Origin: Acanthopleura granulata
Lineage: Eukaryota > Mollusca > Polyplacophora > Chitonida > Chitonidae
Length of the DNA: 64,000 nucleotides
Assembly: GCA_016165875.1 (NCBI GenBank)
Contig: JABBOT010000005.1
Location: forward strand, 26,747,368-26,811,367
Direction: 5' to 3'
Shown here piece after piece: positions 12,000 through 26,900 of this stretch. Both the position numbers and the translations under genes were made by a program. The notes beneath the pieces are model-generated. The model searched no databases, was not told the DNA's origin, and saw nothing but the letters and a program-made list of their open reading frames with translations. Every line of letters begins with the position of its first letter. Within the stretch, counting starts at the first letter, position 1.

Positions 12000-14900
12000 G
12001 TAAGTAAGACTTTATAATTTAACTTGTAGTTTCGGGCTGTGCCTTATGCATTCTTATTTCTTAGTTTTTACACCATACCCACCCCACCCCACCCCACCCC
12101 CACCCCCCGTATACACCCGCAAACACGCACACAGAGATTCTGACGCAATTTGGTAAAATGTGTTTGCTGCACATCTCAATGCACAGTGATAAAAAATGGT
12201 GGCTTTTCCAGATTAATAATTATCTCGGAGAACTGGTCAGTAATTTACCTGCATTCCTTTACTTTTCTCCTGTATACTGGTAGAGAAAATCAATTCACGA
12301 CAATAGCTTACTGCAGTGACTCGTTGCACAGGTGATGTCAAGCCAATCCACTGTTTACATCTAAAATGTCTGTGAATGTCTCTTGGTAAGCGCCCGCGAA
12401 TTACACCTGTAGGACGGTTCGTATCATGGTGTATTGTTCCTCGTCTGCCATTTATCCGAGTAGAAAACTGAAAACTAAACACGTTGCTTCAGCACAGTTA
12501 TGACCTTTTTGTGATATTTTTTCAAATTTTTATTTCAAGACAGCCATATTTGAAAAATGATGGCATTCCTTGTTAATCATTCTGTCATGATGGCCGTTTG
12601 TCGAAGTTCCGAAAATCTACTCTGCTGGTGTTTATTTGTGTGGATTAAAATATAAACGTTTGGCTTCATTAATGGCTAAAGGGGTTTCTGCACAAGATAA
12701 TCATCTGTTCGGCGATTCACGGCCTCCAAATAAAGCAAGCAAAATACGACCAAATGAATTTCAATCAAGTCGATAATACACTGTTTGTTAAACAGTTGAT
12801 AAAGCTAAAAATTCAATTGTATACCCTGTATAGAAACGATTTAGTTAATGCAGACTCTATTTTCACTAAATGCCATAAATGAAACAATCTGTCAGGTACT
12901 GATAAATTTATTCTAATTTGTATTGCGTTGATTTTTTTTACTGCTATCACGTCTAAACGTTCAGAGAAATTTCATCACAGCTTAGCTCAAGTTTTTTGTC
13001 GATAACAACCCGTGGAAATATGCGATGCAGTCACAAACAAGCATGTTTCTGAGGCCATCCCACGAACTCTTGTAACGTTTTGAAAGTAAATATATTACAA
13101 GTGAAAAAAGTTCGTTTGAGGGTGCAGCAGTGGGTGGATGCGAGATGTGTGGCGTAAATGGGGTGTGGGTTGGTGATATGGTTGTTAAATTGAGTGTAGA
13201 TCGAGGTGGGCGGATGAATAAAGAACTAGGGGAGCCAGTGAAACACAAACTACTACTCGGTCTGGAAAAAATCACGTATGTCTCGTTTTTTATTGCAGTT
13301 ACTTGCTCCACATGGTCAGAGTGGTGGAGTTATGAGGGGATCTCAGGTATGTCCTGCTGGAAGTTTCACATTCCACTCAGTATAGTGAAGCTCAATTCAT
13401 CGGTGCAAACCAAGCGAGGTGGATGACATCGCATGAAATAATCCTGTCAGATAAAAACCACTTGTGAGGCAAATAGTACACTTCAGTCTTCTCTTCCTCA
13501 GTGAATTTAGAAATTTGTGGTGGCCTTTCTCTTAGCGTTTCGACAGAAGCCTATAGGGCATCAACCCTCGATGTATGAGGTAGCGGAATAAAATCCGGGC
13601 TTTGCTGGTTCGGTTTTGACACTGAACTTATCTCGTCAACAGGTACCTGTACATAGTATAAAACTGTAGTTTACTGTAGCCCCCCCCCCCCCAACACCGT
13701 TTCCTCAATCCGTACAAACTGACCGCCGTCGTGGTAACTTCTAGAATTGGGTGTTTTTCACCACGAACACCACAACTGACTGAGGTCTACAGTCTAAACC
13801 TTATTGTGGCTTGGCTTTGGAAAATACTAAAAAGAAAATGCTGTCGCAATTCGCGACATTTCTTAAAATAAAAACAGAATGGTATGTCGAAGGAAATCCA
13901 AAGTAACCAATTCTTAAATTTACCACGCTTCAAGTGAATCGACTGAAGAACATCCTATACACAAGAGGAGCATTTCTTTGGAGCGACATAGGGATTTCCA
14001 TTACAATGTAATCCTATTATTAGCTACAATTAGCGAAATGTGCATTATTCACGGTTTCCCTTAGGCGGTGAATCGCGCAGAGATGACCCTAAGGAAACAT
14101 TCTTTCGAAGAAAACAACCAAAAAGCAATGAAATGTGGTGGATAATGAGTAGATATCACGTATTTCACGGATGAGTTTGAGTATTTCATTCAGTGAATCG
14201 AGCATAGATGACCAGAAAGGAGTGTTTTTCCCGAAAGAAAACAATCTTTTGTTGATGCATGGGACATTAAGTAGATTTCACATATTTCCCGGCTGGATAT
14301 TTCATGAGTGAATCCAGCTTAGATGACCACAAGGAAATATTTCTTCGAAGAAAACAACAGAAAGGCAATCTTCTTTAAATGCTGTGGACATTGAATGGAT
14401 TTCACATAAGATCCGATTAATTGTGATCAGTTATGGGGACGAGGCACGTCGGTACTGCCAACTCACGAAGACAAATGTGACGTCGGAATACAATTCCACA
14501 AGAACAAGACGAATAGATATTGGCATAACCTTCGTATAGTTGGGATGATATATGCCACAATTTTCCCTCCATTACCACTGATCACACGTCTGCTGTGGGC
14601 GGGCTGACAGGTTCATAATTCTGGGTTGGCTTATGAATGATTTTATCTAGGACTCCTTGTTGCCCTTTCTTACTTGCAAGAACATGACAAGCACTGAAAA
14701 ATGTCCTCACTTCTGCCCTGTCACGTATTGCCTCAGATGTACACACAACTGGCTATACTACCGTCTAAAGCCGCAGGAGGTGTCACCACTATATGCTTTA
14801 AACACTCAGCACATCACTGTACATAGTTTTACAAAATAACAAATCAATGCTGCCTTTAGTTCATCCCCACCAGTTCTCTTGTTATAAACCATAGTGTGGT

Positions 14901-17900
14901 TTAATCAGTATTTGCCGGGCTTTTTTTCTAAACACGCCGTTGTTCGCTGGTAAAAGTGGAAGCCAGTATAAGCCTCTTGTGAGGTAAAATTAGGCAATCA
15001 ACCATCGGGTGTCTGCAGCAAAAGAGTGCAATTCACTGTTTACAGGTCAATGCGAGTTAGGGCACAATAATGCTGGACAAACTACTTGCAACGTATCCTT
15101 TTTATATCGGCCTATTTAAGAACTGTTTTCTGTGTTTATCCAATATCATTTAATTGTGTGGTCAATCTTACTTGAGATGTAAAGTTTGCACCTACTCGTG
15201 CCAATTAACACAAAAGTTTTTGGCTGAATAGCGTCACCTTCCTTTCATAGTTGTTTTATATATGGCCCTGTATAAATGATGACAGTACAGGTGTAGTACG
15301 CGTGTATTTGTTTACACTGGCACACAGAGGGTTTACACACTAATCAATGTGCAATTCTCTAGTATCAATGAAAACAGCATTGACCTATTATGATATATAA
15401 CGAAACAATTTTTTTCGGAATTTGAGTGATTATCATTGTTTTTCTCAGGTCCGAACTTCTGGGGTGTCATTAACCCTGAATGGACTATCTGTACTCAAGG
15501 CAAATATCAGTCACCAATAGATATTGACCCAGACGTTCTGCTGTATGACCCAAATCTGCGACCACTCAATTTTACGGCGGGCAGAGTGAGAGCATTTATT
15601 TGTCAGTAATTTAGTGTTCAGGCAAACCATAGGTTATGTGCAGCTTTCTTTTTACATTATTACCTGATAAAAGTTACATTAAGAATTTCAAGAAATTGGA
15701 TACACGTATGAGGTTAATGATAATTTATACGCTTGATCCACTGGTTCATATCTGAGATCAGAAAAATACATCCTTGACATGTGATTACGTAGGCATGTAT
15801 TTCAAATAATGATCATGCCTCATGGCATTTAAATGGCAGTCAGGATAACGTAGGATCCTGTTTGACACTTGTGCCAACAGTATGACCCTCTTTTTCTTTA
15901 GGTAACCATTGATGTAATAAAAATTTAATGATATCTTACAAACCTATAAAAGCCATTATTTTGATATATGCTCATTACACGTTTGCATTATTGTTTGCAG
16001 TTATTTGGAGTTGTAGCCAACACGGGCCATGACCTGACGATATATCTACGTCCCACAGACGACCAGAATGAACTTCCACTGATAACTGGAGGACCCTTGA
16101 CCTACAAATACCGCGTCCATCGGGTTATCATACACTTTGGAGCAAGCGATGATATGGGATCAGAGCACAGAATTGCTGGCAAGGCCTTCCCTCTCGAGGT
16201 GAGAAACCTGCACTGCCTGGGAAGTATATAGATGACACAGATGACAAACGTATAATCATTGAGCTATCTGTTTAGTATATATGTTCATTGCGAATACGTA
16301 ACATAAACAAATACGTCAAATGTTTCCATGATATGGTCACAGATGCTTGCATTTCATAGTTTGAGTAAAAACTCTAAATGCTCTGACCCGTGTCGTAATT
16401 ATGGCATCAAGCACATCGAGGACTGCATCGAATATGTAATCAGTGCATTTGACACCAAGACGCCCTGTCACCTGTGCGTGACTGTAGAAAGCTTGAACTA
16501 GTTTAGCTGGTGGACAGTCGAGAGCCTAGATATAATGTAGTCATTGTATGGTATAGCCATCTCACAAACGATCCATTGCTTAAACTGAAGCATGTGTAGC
16601 CTAAGTAGCAGGTAGACTGTTATACAGACTGCGTTTCATGCAAATCCTCAAGGGGACAAAAGAAAATACAGGGGAACTTGTGATTGTAGCACGATTGTAG
16701 CCAAATCTTGTATCCAATGTAGAAGGTAATGAACAGCGTAGATAAACACTGAGATATCCGACATACCAAGCAGAAAGAGAATACTTGACTAATGCGGGCG
16801 TGGTGGTGATGCATCGCGCCGGAAATGAGGTCGATGTGTATACCCTGAAAGGACTGCGCTTCAGCTGGATGAACTGAACCATCTGGAACTGACCTTTTCA
16901 GATTCAGCTGGTGGCCTATAACGATGACTTATTCGTGAATATCAACCAAGCTTCTCGGTCAAGCTTTGGAATAGCGGTACTAAGTCTTCTAGGACAGGTG
17001 AGTTTTCTCCTGAATGGTTCAAATCTTACACGCACAGTTTTTCGTTAAAGTTCTTTTTCCGTTCAATGGCGTTTTGATAGAAGATTTCTCAACAGAAATG
17101 TTGATGCTGTAACCGTAACGTATGCTTTTTGTCGAAATCAGAGGTAGCATCTCTTCTGCTGGTATTGTTACGACGACGCATCATGAACATCACCAATATG
17201 CAAATTTTTATTTTACACGCGAGGTTGGCGATCGGGATGCCACATATCTGTCGCGTAGTAAACAGAACGAATGTGTGCCCTCTATCATAGTGAAATTAAG
17301 GAAGTGAAAGTTGGACAGAAGCGAAGTTCACAAAAAGTGTATACAGAATTATTTCAGGAGTGGGGTCCATACAGATCTAACTGGATGTAGGTATGTTCTT
17401 TATGACGTGTCTGGTAACTCTATAAATCACTTTTTAATCTGGGGTTCCTACGAGGCCATGGGATACGTCATTTTAGATATGTCGCGTCATTAGTACCCCA
17501 CGATCTTCAGTTTTAGAGGCAAGACACTCCTTTCTGTGCGAAATACAGTCCCCTTTATTATTACAGTCAAGGTTCATGCATTGTGGCCTCCTGGTTGAGG
17601 GCTTGGGGAATAAGCTCAAACGTATTCCAGCGTCAATTTCTCGTGAAATATCATCTTTATATATAATTGTCTAGTAATCACAAGGAAAACATCTGATTTA
17701 ACACTATTTCTATAGAGGAAAGTGGTGAACCAGGAAAGGGTGACGTCACAAAAAAAAAAACAAATACTTTCTTTGGTGGTAGAAATATCTCGAAATTGAT
17801 TGGTTAAAATCGATAGCTTGGCGGACCCTCCCGTCAAATTACACTGCCACTGCGTGGATCAGAGCCTTGCCTCTCTCTCTCTAATGCTAAGCGCCAGGCC

Positions 17901-20900
17901 AGAGTACCACCAAGATTGCTGACCACCAGAAGACAGGGCGGCCCTCACCAATCTGTACATGTCTTGGAACTGTCAGTATGCGAGAAAGAAATGCTTATCG
18001 TACATACTGTCTGACCTGGTCAGACAATACATAGCAGGCCCAGACAGATGTTTCCATAGGGAATTGTCCAAGAGACCTTCAGACGCTGTTAGTTTCTGAT
18101 GTGTAAACACATATATATTGCGACCGCTTCACATAAAACTTGGTAGACAAAGCTAACCTTACTGTGGCAGATGCGACGGAATCAAATAGTACTGAAGAGA
18201 CCTAAGCTGGACAGCTCATGTCAAACCATCTGTGACTGGCACCAGACCGCGACATGAACGTTGCACATTGGCTAGACTGCAACGGTATCATGTGCAAGTC
18301 ATCGTCATTCCTGCAGATTTAAGCTTTTCCTTTAAAATGGTGTTTGACTTCTATTATTTTTCCCCCAATTAAATATACAGGATCTTAATTGATAGTGATC
18401 TGATATTGCGTCTTTGTTTGTTCTTTGCAGATTCACGAACCAAACAGTAAATTATTCCAAAGTATACTACAAATTGTGCCAAATCTTCGATATAAAGGTA
18501 GGCACGGGCATATGGACCAGTACCGACAAGGCATGTTTTTATGACTGACTATGTAATGTTAACAGCATTAGCATTACCAAACGGGCTGATGCCCCTGGAT
18601 TCTGTCCACTTTCTTCCACCCAACCACCGTTTTATAAGTGACACATACATGTACTTGAGTCAGGTGCATAACACTGATCGGAAACAAAAGGGACTTTCAG
18701 AGTGCGGGTAGATTAAGGTGTATGAAACTGTCCTGGTTTGCCTACAAGCAAACGGTATCAAACACAAATTTCTTTGAAAGAATGTATATCTTAATTTATC
18801 GTTGAATCAGCAAGGTTAAACATGCCTGGATTACTTGTTGTACAACGAGTTAAAATCAACATTATACTGAAATCTCGCGTTACGCATAACTCCTCCACCG
18901 CGGAAATAAATATTTGCTCAGACTGATAAGTGAATGGGATATTACAAAAAGTACTGTACCATGTGTTGGTGAGCAGTTTTACTAAAAATTCCTCCACACT
19001 CAGGAGTGTAGTATGGAAGGTCAGGTGCAACATTACATGAAATGGATTCAAATTCAATGCGTAATCGACAAATGGTAATTCCGGAGTACCATATGAATGA
19101 TTAAGGCGTGAATAATTAATGGTCTGGCCACCTGACAGCATTAGAATACAATTTTCCAATTTGTCAAAGTGCGATATATTTCTATTTGCTCCACGTTTCC
19201 TTGTCCACAGATAGCAGCCATAGTCTCCCGGGTCTGGCCCTCGGGGAAATAGTTTCCAATGCCAGTCATTACATAACATACGAAGGCTCTTTAACTCACC
19301 CAGGTTGTCAAGAAGTTGTTACCTGGATCATTCTGAATAAACCGTTCTTCGTTTCAACCCAGCAGGTAATCCATCTGACAATTGGCTGTTGAATACACTG
19401 TTGCTTGTGAGATTTTTCTATTATATCCTTTTTTCCAATAGCTACCAGTGAAATTTTTCATCATTTCAAATTAACTATTAAAATATATAGCTGTTTTGCC
19501 TTTGACTAAGGTTTCGGTCGCCACCGGCGAAAGGTTTAATTTCAAACTCTACTAGGTTTCCCAGTTTATTTAAACAGATTAATGATCATTACATTTGTTG
19601 TCGACGAAACACTTGCAAGTCTCTCTGTTTTGGTTAATAACCTAAATTAAATAGGCTCATTGAAGAAAAGTTGACAGGAGGGACATTCGGAACTGTATGT
19701 TGGAATAGAATTCTGGAAAAAAAATGCGTCTGGTAATTGCCAAGATTAATGGGGCATGTCGAAACACCAATGCCAGCAGTATGTAAATATAAAACGTCTG
19801 ATTAAACATCATTAATGTATGTATATATCAGCACAATACACTTTCCAATCGGAGCAAATTTCTGAACATATATTTTGCAGCTTTATTTTTATTTCAGCTT
19901 GATGTGTTGAGAAGCATATACAAAGTAGACCAGACAAAAGATAGAAGTAAAATGGAAAATAATTTCCGTCCAGTGAAGGCCTTGAACAACCGAACAGTTA
20001 GGACGAACATACGTCCTCAACAACAGGTACTTGTGGTATTATGTTCTTTACACGCAAGTATAACCGAACTCTCAGCAGTTGCCAGACGTTTTAGACTATA
20101 ACGTATTGCAAGACGACATTTATGAACAAAGATAACTGATTTGTGGTTTTGTTTACTTGATCTCTAACAAAACAATTTGTCATGGTGTCATGGGTGCAAC
20201 AGTGACAAGATTTTCAGTTGAAATACCAAAGTGGACACAACCACTCTTTGCATGCCCACTTGCACCAAGTCCTACTAATATTACATACCTGTAGCTACGA
20301 TAGAGAAACAATGCATACAGTGTTGGTTGCCATTGTAGCTACGTGCTGGTGATGTAGTTACGTGCTCGTGATGTTAACATGGTTTCGTCCGTAGTCTTGA
20401 AACTTCCTTGCAATATGTGTAATTTTATCACTCCGGCATGTTTACTCTAAGGGTGCATGTGCGTACTCGCAATGCCTGTCCGTTCTCTTTATACACTTTG
20501 AATACTAAACCGCCTCGTTGGCCTGGTGATTCGAGCATCCGCTTCGAAGTTCCGAAATCAATCCCGGCTCGGGTCATACCAAAGATTTTGAAAATGGTAC
20601 TAGTTGCTGCCTCGCCTGGCGTTCTGCACTGAGACGTTAGAGCCAGGAAGCATGACTGGTCGGTCCGGTTTGAGTACAATGTGACTGGGTGGGGTGTCAT
20701 GTCTGGTGTCTTCGGCATATTGCAGTGGCGGCAACAATTTGGCGGCATGGACTCGCTCTGCCACTAGAAGACACATCATATCTTAATTTTAAGGACTCCT
20801 CGTCGTCATATGACTGAAAAATTGTTGCCTACGACGAAAAACCCAAACATGCATACAAAGATGCATACATACATACATGCACGAGATGCTGTTATGTAAG

Positions 20901-23900
20901 GCACATATTTCATGCGCAGTCATCATATCTAAAAGAAAAAGAAAACTATTGAATATCAGGTCTTTCAGAACTTGCTAAACCTGCCATTAGTTATTTATGA
21001 AAAAATTATCCAGATGGGTTGGATGCAAGAGTAATGTATAGTAGTGTGTAGTGTATAGTAATTGTAATTAATTTCAGCTACAAAAAAACGATTCTAATCC
21101 CTACTAAAGCTCGAGGAGTATTTTTGTGTTTTATTTGGTATCCTACCATCAGTGTTCCATAAGACCCTCCTATATCCCGAATCATGATCCTGTCTTGATT
21201 TCGGTTCTACAGGATGTTTGTCAGATACTTGACTAAAAATGGCCATTTCCATACAGCTCTGTCGTGTTCACTAGATCCTTAAACCTGATTCCCATCGGTT
21301 TACTCAATGTCCCGAAGTACTCTTACATAAGTAATTATCCCTGGACAAAGTTTCCAACATCGACAGGAAGTACGAACGTTAAAGAAGTGTACGTACTTCA
21401 GCAAATGTGGTTCTTCACCACAACCTTGATTGTGAACTTTGTTCTTACCATGGTTGTCAGGACGACTCAAGGAATCTACATGTATTTAAATAATAGTTGA
21501 TACCACGGTGTCTGCAGCATTCATTATGAATTCGTAATGCAAATGTTGCAAGTTTCGTACACAAATCAATAAATCGTCTCCACACTATTTCCATAATTAC
21601 AAGCCAACGTTATTGGACTGTCCAATTATCTAAACATCTGCATGTAGCACTGGAATTGCCCTATGTTGTGACGACTTTGCCTGTAAATGGCATACATTGC
21701 TGCTGCTGTGATCGGACATTACCATTCGGAACGAATCGAAGAAACGCTCTCTCCATGTACTTTACTATAATGTCTATACCATAAAAATGTACTCGAGTGT
21801 AATTTGATTTTATACTTGTATCACATCACTGTAATATATTTCTTGTAGTCAAAAGAGTGTCGAAGAAAAAGGACTATTGCTTATGAAGGTGAGTATAGCT
21901 ATCGTGATTGTTCAAGACACACTCAGCTCAATTAATATTTAAACGTTAATCCCAGACAGTTGCTTCAGGAATGAAGCCTATGCATGTGTTTGTGTGAAAA
22001 CTCGTCACATTCTTATGAAAAATTATGAAGAATTATTCTCAAGACTTGGAAATTGAAAGATTACCCCAATTATCCTGATGCTATATGACATCACGCTATG
22101 TGACATCACAAGGAGGAAACCAGTTTGCCAGTCTGCTTTCTATTCAACTTTTGAAGTAGTAGGACAATTAAACTGTTTTTATTTATTGACGGTTATTTTA
22201 GCTGCTTTTGACCAACATTTTGTCATTGAGTGCTGCAGCGGCCTGTCCACAATAAGATGAGGCACAGCTTCCGAGTGTGTTGGATGTGATGCTCAATATG
22301 GTGTAAAACATATTCTAAGTGACTGTGCAGACTCGTATCTCGTATGAGGCAAAGACTCTACACAGTGGACTTCACATTTGATTGTTTGTTGATGCAGTCA
22401 TTCATATATATATATATATGGCGTTAGCTCATAATCATCCATTCATTCATTATTACCGATAGACCTATACGTTATGAAATATTTTTTTCATATTAACTTG
22501 GGGACCGATATAGCACATGCCAGAACGACAGCATGCCATGCAGTATAGTGTTCTACAGTGCGATGTACTTAACTGTACACTGCCATTTCGATAATACATC
22601 TTGATAAACTGTCTTATGAAACGAAATTATAGTTTAAGCTCAAAAACAATGATTTCTACATCAACACGCCACTCCAGCTAATCCTTAAAGTCCAGATGAA
22701 AGGTATACATGCTTTGGGACAAGGTTATCACCGCAAGGTTATTTCTCTTGTGCATACCCGTGTTTGTGAAAGCATTAAGTGTTAATTTGAGTCATGAAGT
22801 CATGAAGTGTCCACATATTAATATGTGCTTAAAATAATCAATTTAATATGGTAGGGATATGCAATAAAATACAAAGCCCTATCCCGGTATGGCAGAACCC
22901 TATTTAGGACAATAGTATTATTGATTTCAATGTCTTTGCTTGGCTGCCAGTAGAACCATAAAATCTTATCATTAGAGGAGTCCGCAGAATCTTCCTCTGA
23001 TTGGACAAGGCGGTATGGGCAGCCCAAAAACACCCAAAAGAATATTTTCCTACTATGGACACTTAATATATGTTATACTTTAACATTAAATAGAACCTGT
23101 GGGTTTAAGCCATCTGATATATCGCGGTGCATTTGTATGATCATAAAGTATAATGCGATGCACATAGAAAGGAAGGCTTGTTTGAAAGTCTTAATTTGGT
23201 CATATCCTTGAATTGTTGGATGAAAAAACAACACTAGACCAAGCGTGTGTATGTATCAATAAATATTCACATTCGTATTTAAGAAAATGTCACCTTTCAT
23301 TTTTGTGATGTAGAATAACTTAGATATCGTAGTTCAAAGTAAGCATAAACACCACGGAGGGAAAATCAGACGAGTCGCCATGTTTTCAATTCAACCAATC
23401 AAGGGCGAGATATCTGTACCACCCCATCAGGCATCTATTTTTTCTCTGACGTCACACGTTCCTAGTTCACCATTTTGCCTTGTAAAAGTAGTGTTAAATC
23501 AGCTGTTTTCCTTCTGATTACGAGACAATATACATTAAAGTCATTTTCAACGCGAAAGTGGAAGCAGAATACGCCTGTGCTCTCAACGAGGAGGCCACAA
23601 TGCTCGACCTTTGATAGTAATAATAATGGCCGCGGGGTCGTATTTCGCACATAAAGAGTGTCTCGCCGCTAATGCTCAAGAGCGTAGGATACGGATGACG
23701 CGACATTGTGTTTCCGGTTTCTCTAAAATGGAGTTTCCCATGGCCTAGTAGGAATTAAAAGGTGATTTACTGGCTTACGAAGCACGTCATGAAAAAACGG
23801 TCTGCATGGATATGGATATGTATGGATATCTGGGTCAAATCTACACCAGAACAAAAAATACATAATTTTGTCCAAAATGGGCGAAACATACCAAAACTTC

Positions 23901-26900
23901 ATTTCACCGAGAAAAGTTACTGACCAAGTTTCTGTTTAGAGTAGAATAAACATGCTGCTGTCCCGGAATGTCAGTTAAACTGCCTAAGTCCTAAACAGGA
24001 TCAAAACGAGCATAATGCGAAACTCATAAAACTGCTTCTCGCCTTAAACATGGGGTCCAAAGTTGCGGTTGTGTCCTTGCTCTTTCTGCTAGTTCTAGGT
24101 GAATATGTGCTCAAAAACAGGTAGTACTAAAATACTGCGGTGTCACAGCAGAAAAAGCCCATCAGGGTCTTACCATTTTGTTAGAAATGGACGAAACATT
24201 TCGAAAATCCGTCAGTATCTAACTGGTATCTGACACCTTAAAGAATTCGATACTGACCAATCACGTCAATATATTTTCACTGACCTGCCCCTTTGAAAAG
24301 TCAGCAGTAACAAAAGTGAAGCTCCACGTGCCCCCGCGCTCTTGTCCTCATTACGTTTAATGCACACAGCTACAGATGCTGACAGTGCAAAAACCTCGTA
24401 GAACGCCCAGAATTCTTGCGCGCTGCGTTCTGAATACACATTGCGGGCGTGTAGCGACAATTCAGACCTACAGCAAAACACAAAAAAAAAGAAACGCGGT
24501 GGTCTTACCTTCGTCCTTTACCCTCCAGCCAGCCTCAAAGTACGAAGCACCATGTTAAGCATTCAAGTCCTCTCCATGACTGGGCTATCTCGCTGGTTTA
24601 GATCGCTGCGTCACTTCTGCTTCCTAAACCAAAGAGATAAAATGCAATGATTGGTCACGCGTGGTTTATAGACTGGTGTCCACCCCTTACTAGAAAAAGC
24701 CTGATAACAGAACCACATGCTGTAACAGTTGTTTCGGAGATCGAGCTTGAAAACCGGCTTGTTCAGTTTTACTGAACTTATGATGACTATGCTTACATGA
24801 AGTTCAAGGTAGGAGTAAGCCATAAGATCGGTGGAAAATAACATTTATATATTTATTTTATTGTTCTTTTACGCCGTACTCAAGAATATTTCACTTATAC
24901 GACGGCGGCCAGCATTATGGTGAGAGGAAACCGGGCAGAGCCCGGGCGAAACCCGCCACCATTCGGCAGGTTGCTGGCCCACGTACGGTTGGAGATTAAG
25001 TCAGCATGAGCTGGTCTTGAACTCACAGCGACCGCATTTTGGTGGGAGGCTTCTGGGTCATTACGCTGCGCTAGCGCGCTAACCAACTGAGTCACGGAGG
25101 AAAATTGATAAATATATATATATTTATATTTGGGAACAAATCTTATATTCTTTCAATATGGGAGGAAGAATTACATCCTTTCAATTTGGCAACAAAAAAT
25201 TTATCCTTTCAATTGTTGAACAAAAGTTGTATCCAAACACTAGGTACTGCTGTGGGAACCAAGTTTGCCCCTTCCTATACCACACTGGTGTTAGGTTATT
25301 TAGAAACCAAATTATATGAAAAAAATTATGTACAAAAATTCAGTGTTATGATTATGTAAACCAAATCACTTGTGTGTATCTGATGTCAAGGTGAAGAGTT
25401 GCAATTTATTGCAAAGTATCATATCGGTTGATATAATCATATTTTTTGTTAATCGAAAAAATGAAACATTTTCTAGGGCCATTGGAACTGCATATTCACC
25501 ATAATAGTTCATGGTTTGTAGACCATTGTTTCCCATAGTACAGCGCTGACTCCAGTAAATATGAACTGACAATAGAGTTCAGGAGTTCGAGCCCTAGCTC
25601 TTTGTGCATTTTTTTAGTAACGGAGTCACGGAGAAAATTATTAAGCCGGGCAAGAGGCAAGTTTTATTTGTTTACAAGTTGTAAAACTTCATATCAGGTA
25701 TGTTTCAAACTGTAATGAATATGCATGGATGATATATGGTACATGCATCCAATGAATGCTCAATGCAGCCGAAATATGTACGTGGTTTTGACGTTATCAG
25801 TCCGTTTCAACGTGACGCATTAGGTGTCAGCATATCGAATAATTACATGTGGTGATAGGCAACTGCGGGTGTTTATCAGCTCAGCCTTAATAAATATCCG
25901 GCACAAGTCCGAGACAAGTTTTATTTAAAATCCAACTTCCTACAGAGATGATGGTGAGAAATTTTAGCGGACAAATTATTGTGGTAAAAAGACAAGGGAA
26001 AAACTCATGTGTGGTAGCGAATACTTTTGTAGTGTTGGCCCATAGCAAAGCAAGACCTATTGTGTAACAACTTCAATCACATAGCGGGGAAGGCCTTGCG
26101 TCATTCTTCACATACAGCACTGGGTCTGAGTGACAGGGGACGATTACCCATCTAGTTGCCAGGGGTACTTTGAGTCCAGATATGCTCTCCAGCATGGATT
26201 CTCTTTTACTATAAATGCATCTTTGAACTGTAGCTCAAAGAATTTCAATTAAGCCCTACCCTGTAATGGATGTCAAAAATATTATACAAGAGAAACTGGA
26301 GATACTCTTTGTAACAGAATCAGGGTCCACTGACAACAAATCTACACCGATTCTTTACGACATCTTAAACTCAGTAAACACATTTGGGCGTACACCCAAT
26401 ATATTACGATTAAATTCTCAATATTACCCTTTATTACATTATTTTCTGACGATAATAAAAAACGTGCTCATATGGAACAGCACTCCATTCGGGAATTCAC
26501 CCGAACTGAACAGCTAGGTTTTATTGTGAGGTTATTATACCATTACTGAGGCCACCAATGCGGTCGCTGTGAGTTCGTCCAGTTCATGTTGCCTTCCTCT
26601 GTGGAAAGGTCTGTCTGCAACCTGCCGATGGTCATGGGTTTCCACCCACCATAATGCTGGCCTCCGTCGTATAAGTGAAATATTCTGGAATATACGGCGT
26701 AAAACATCAATCAAATCAATCAATCAATCAAATATACTTTTACTATTGTTTGTTATGCTTATTTAAGCTCTACTTTTATATAGACCTATATTCCATGTTT
26801 ACATTCAACAGATAACAACTAAGCGTTGCTAAACTACCTGACTGTATACATGTCTGTATAAATGTCTATTGACTGTACCATTTTGAAAAGTCTCAAAAGA

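Noticed and set aside
18791..19279. 162-codon minus-strand frame overlapping exon 7 of the CA10-like gene
   Set aside because: It runs antisense to a confirmed exon and its intron, and has no features of its own.
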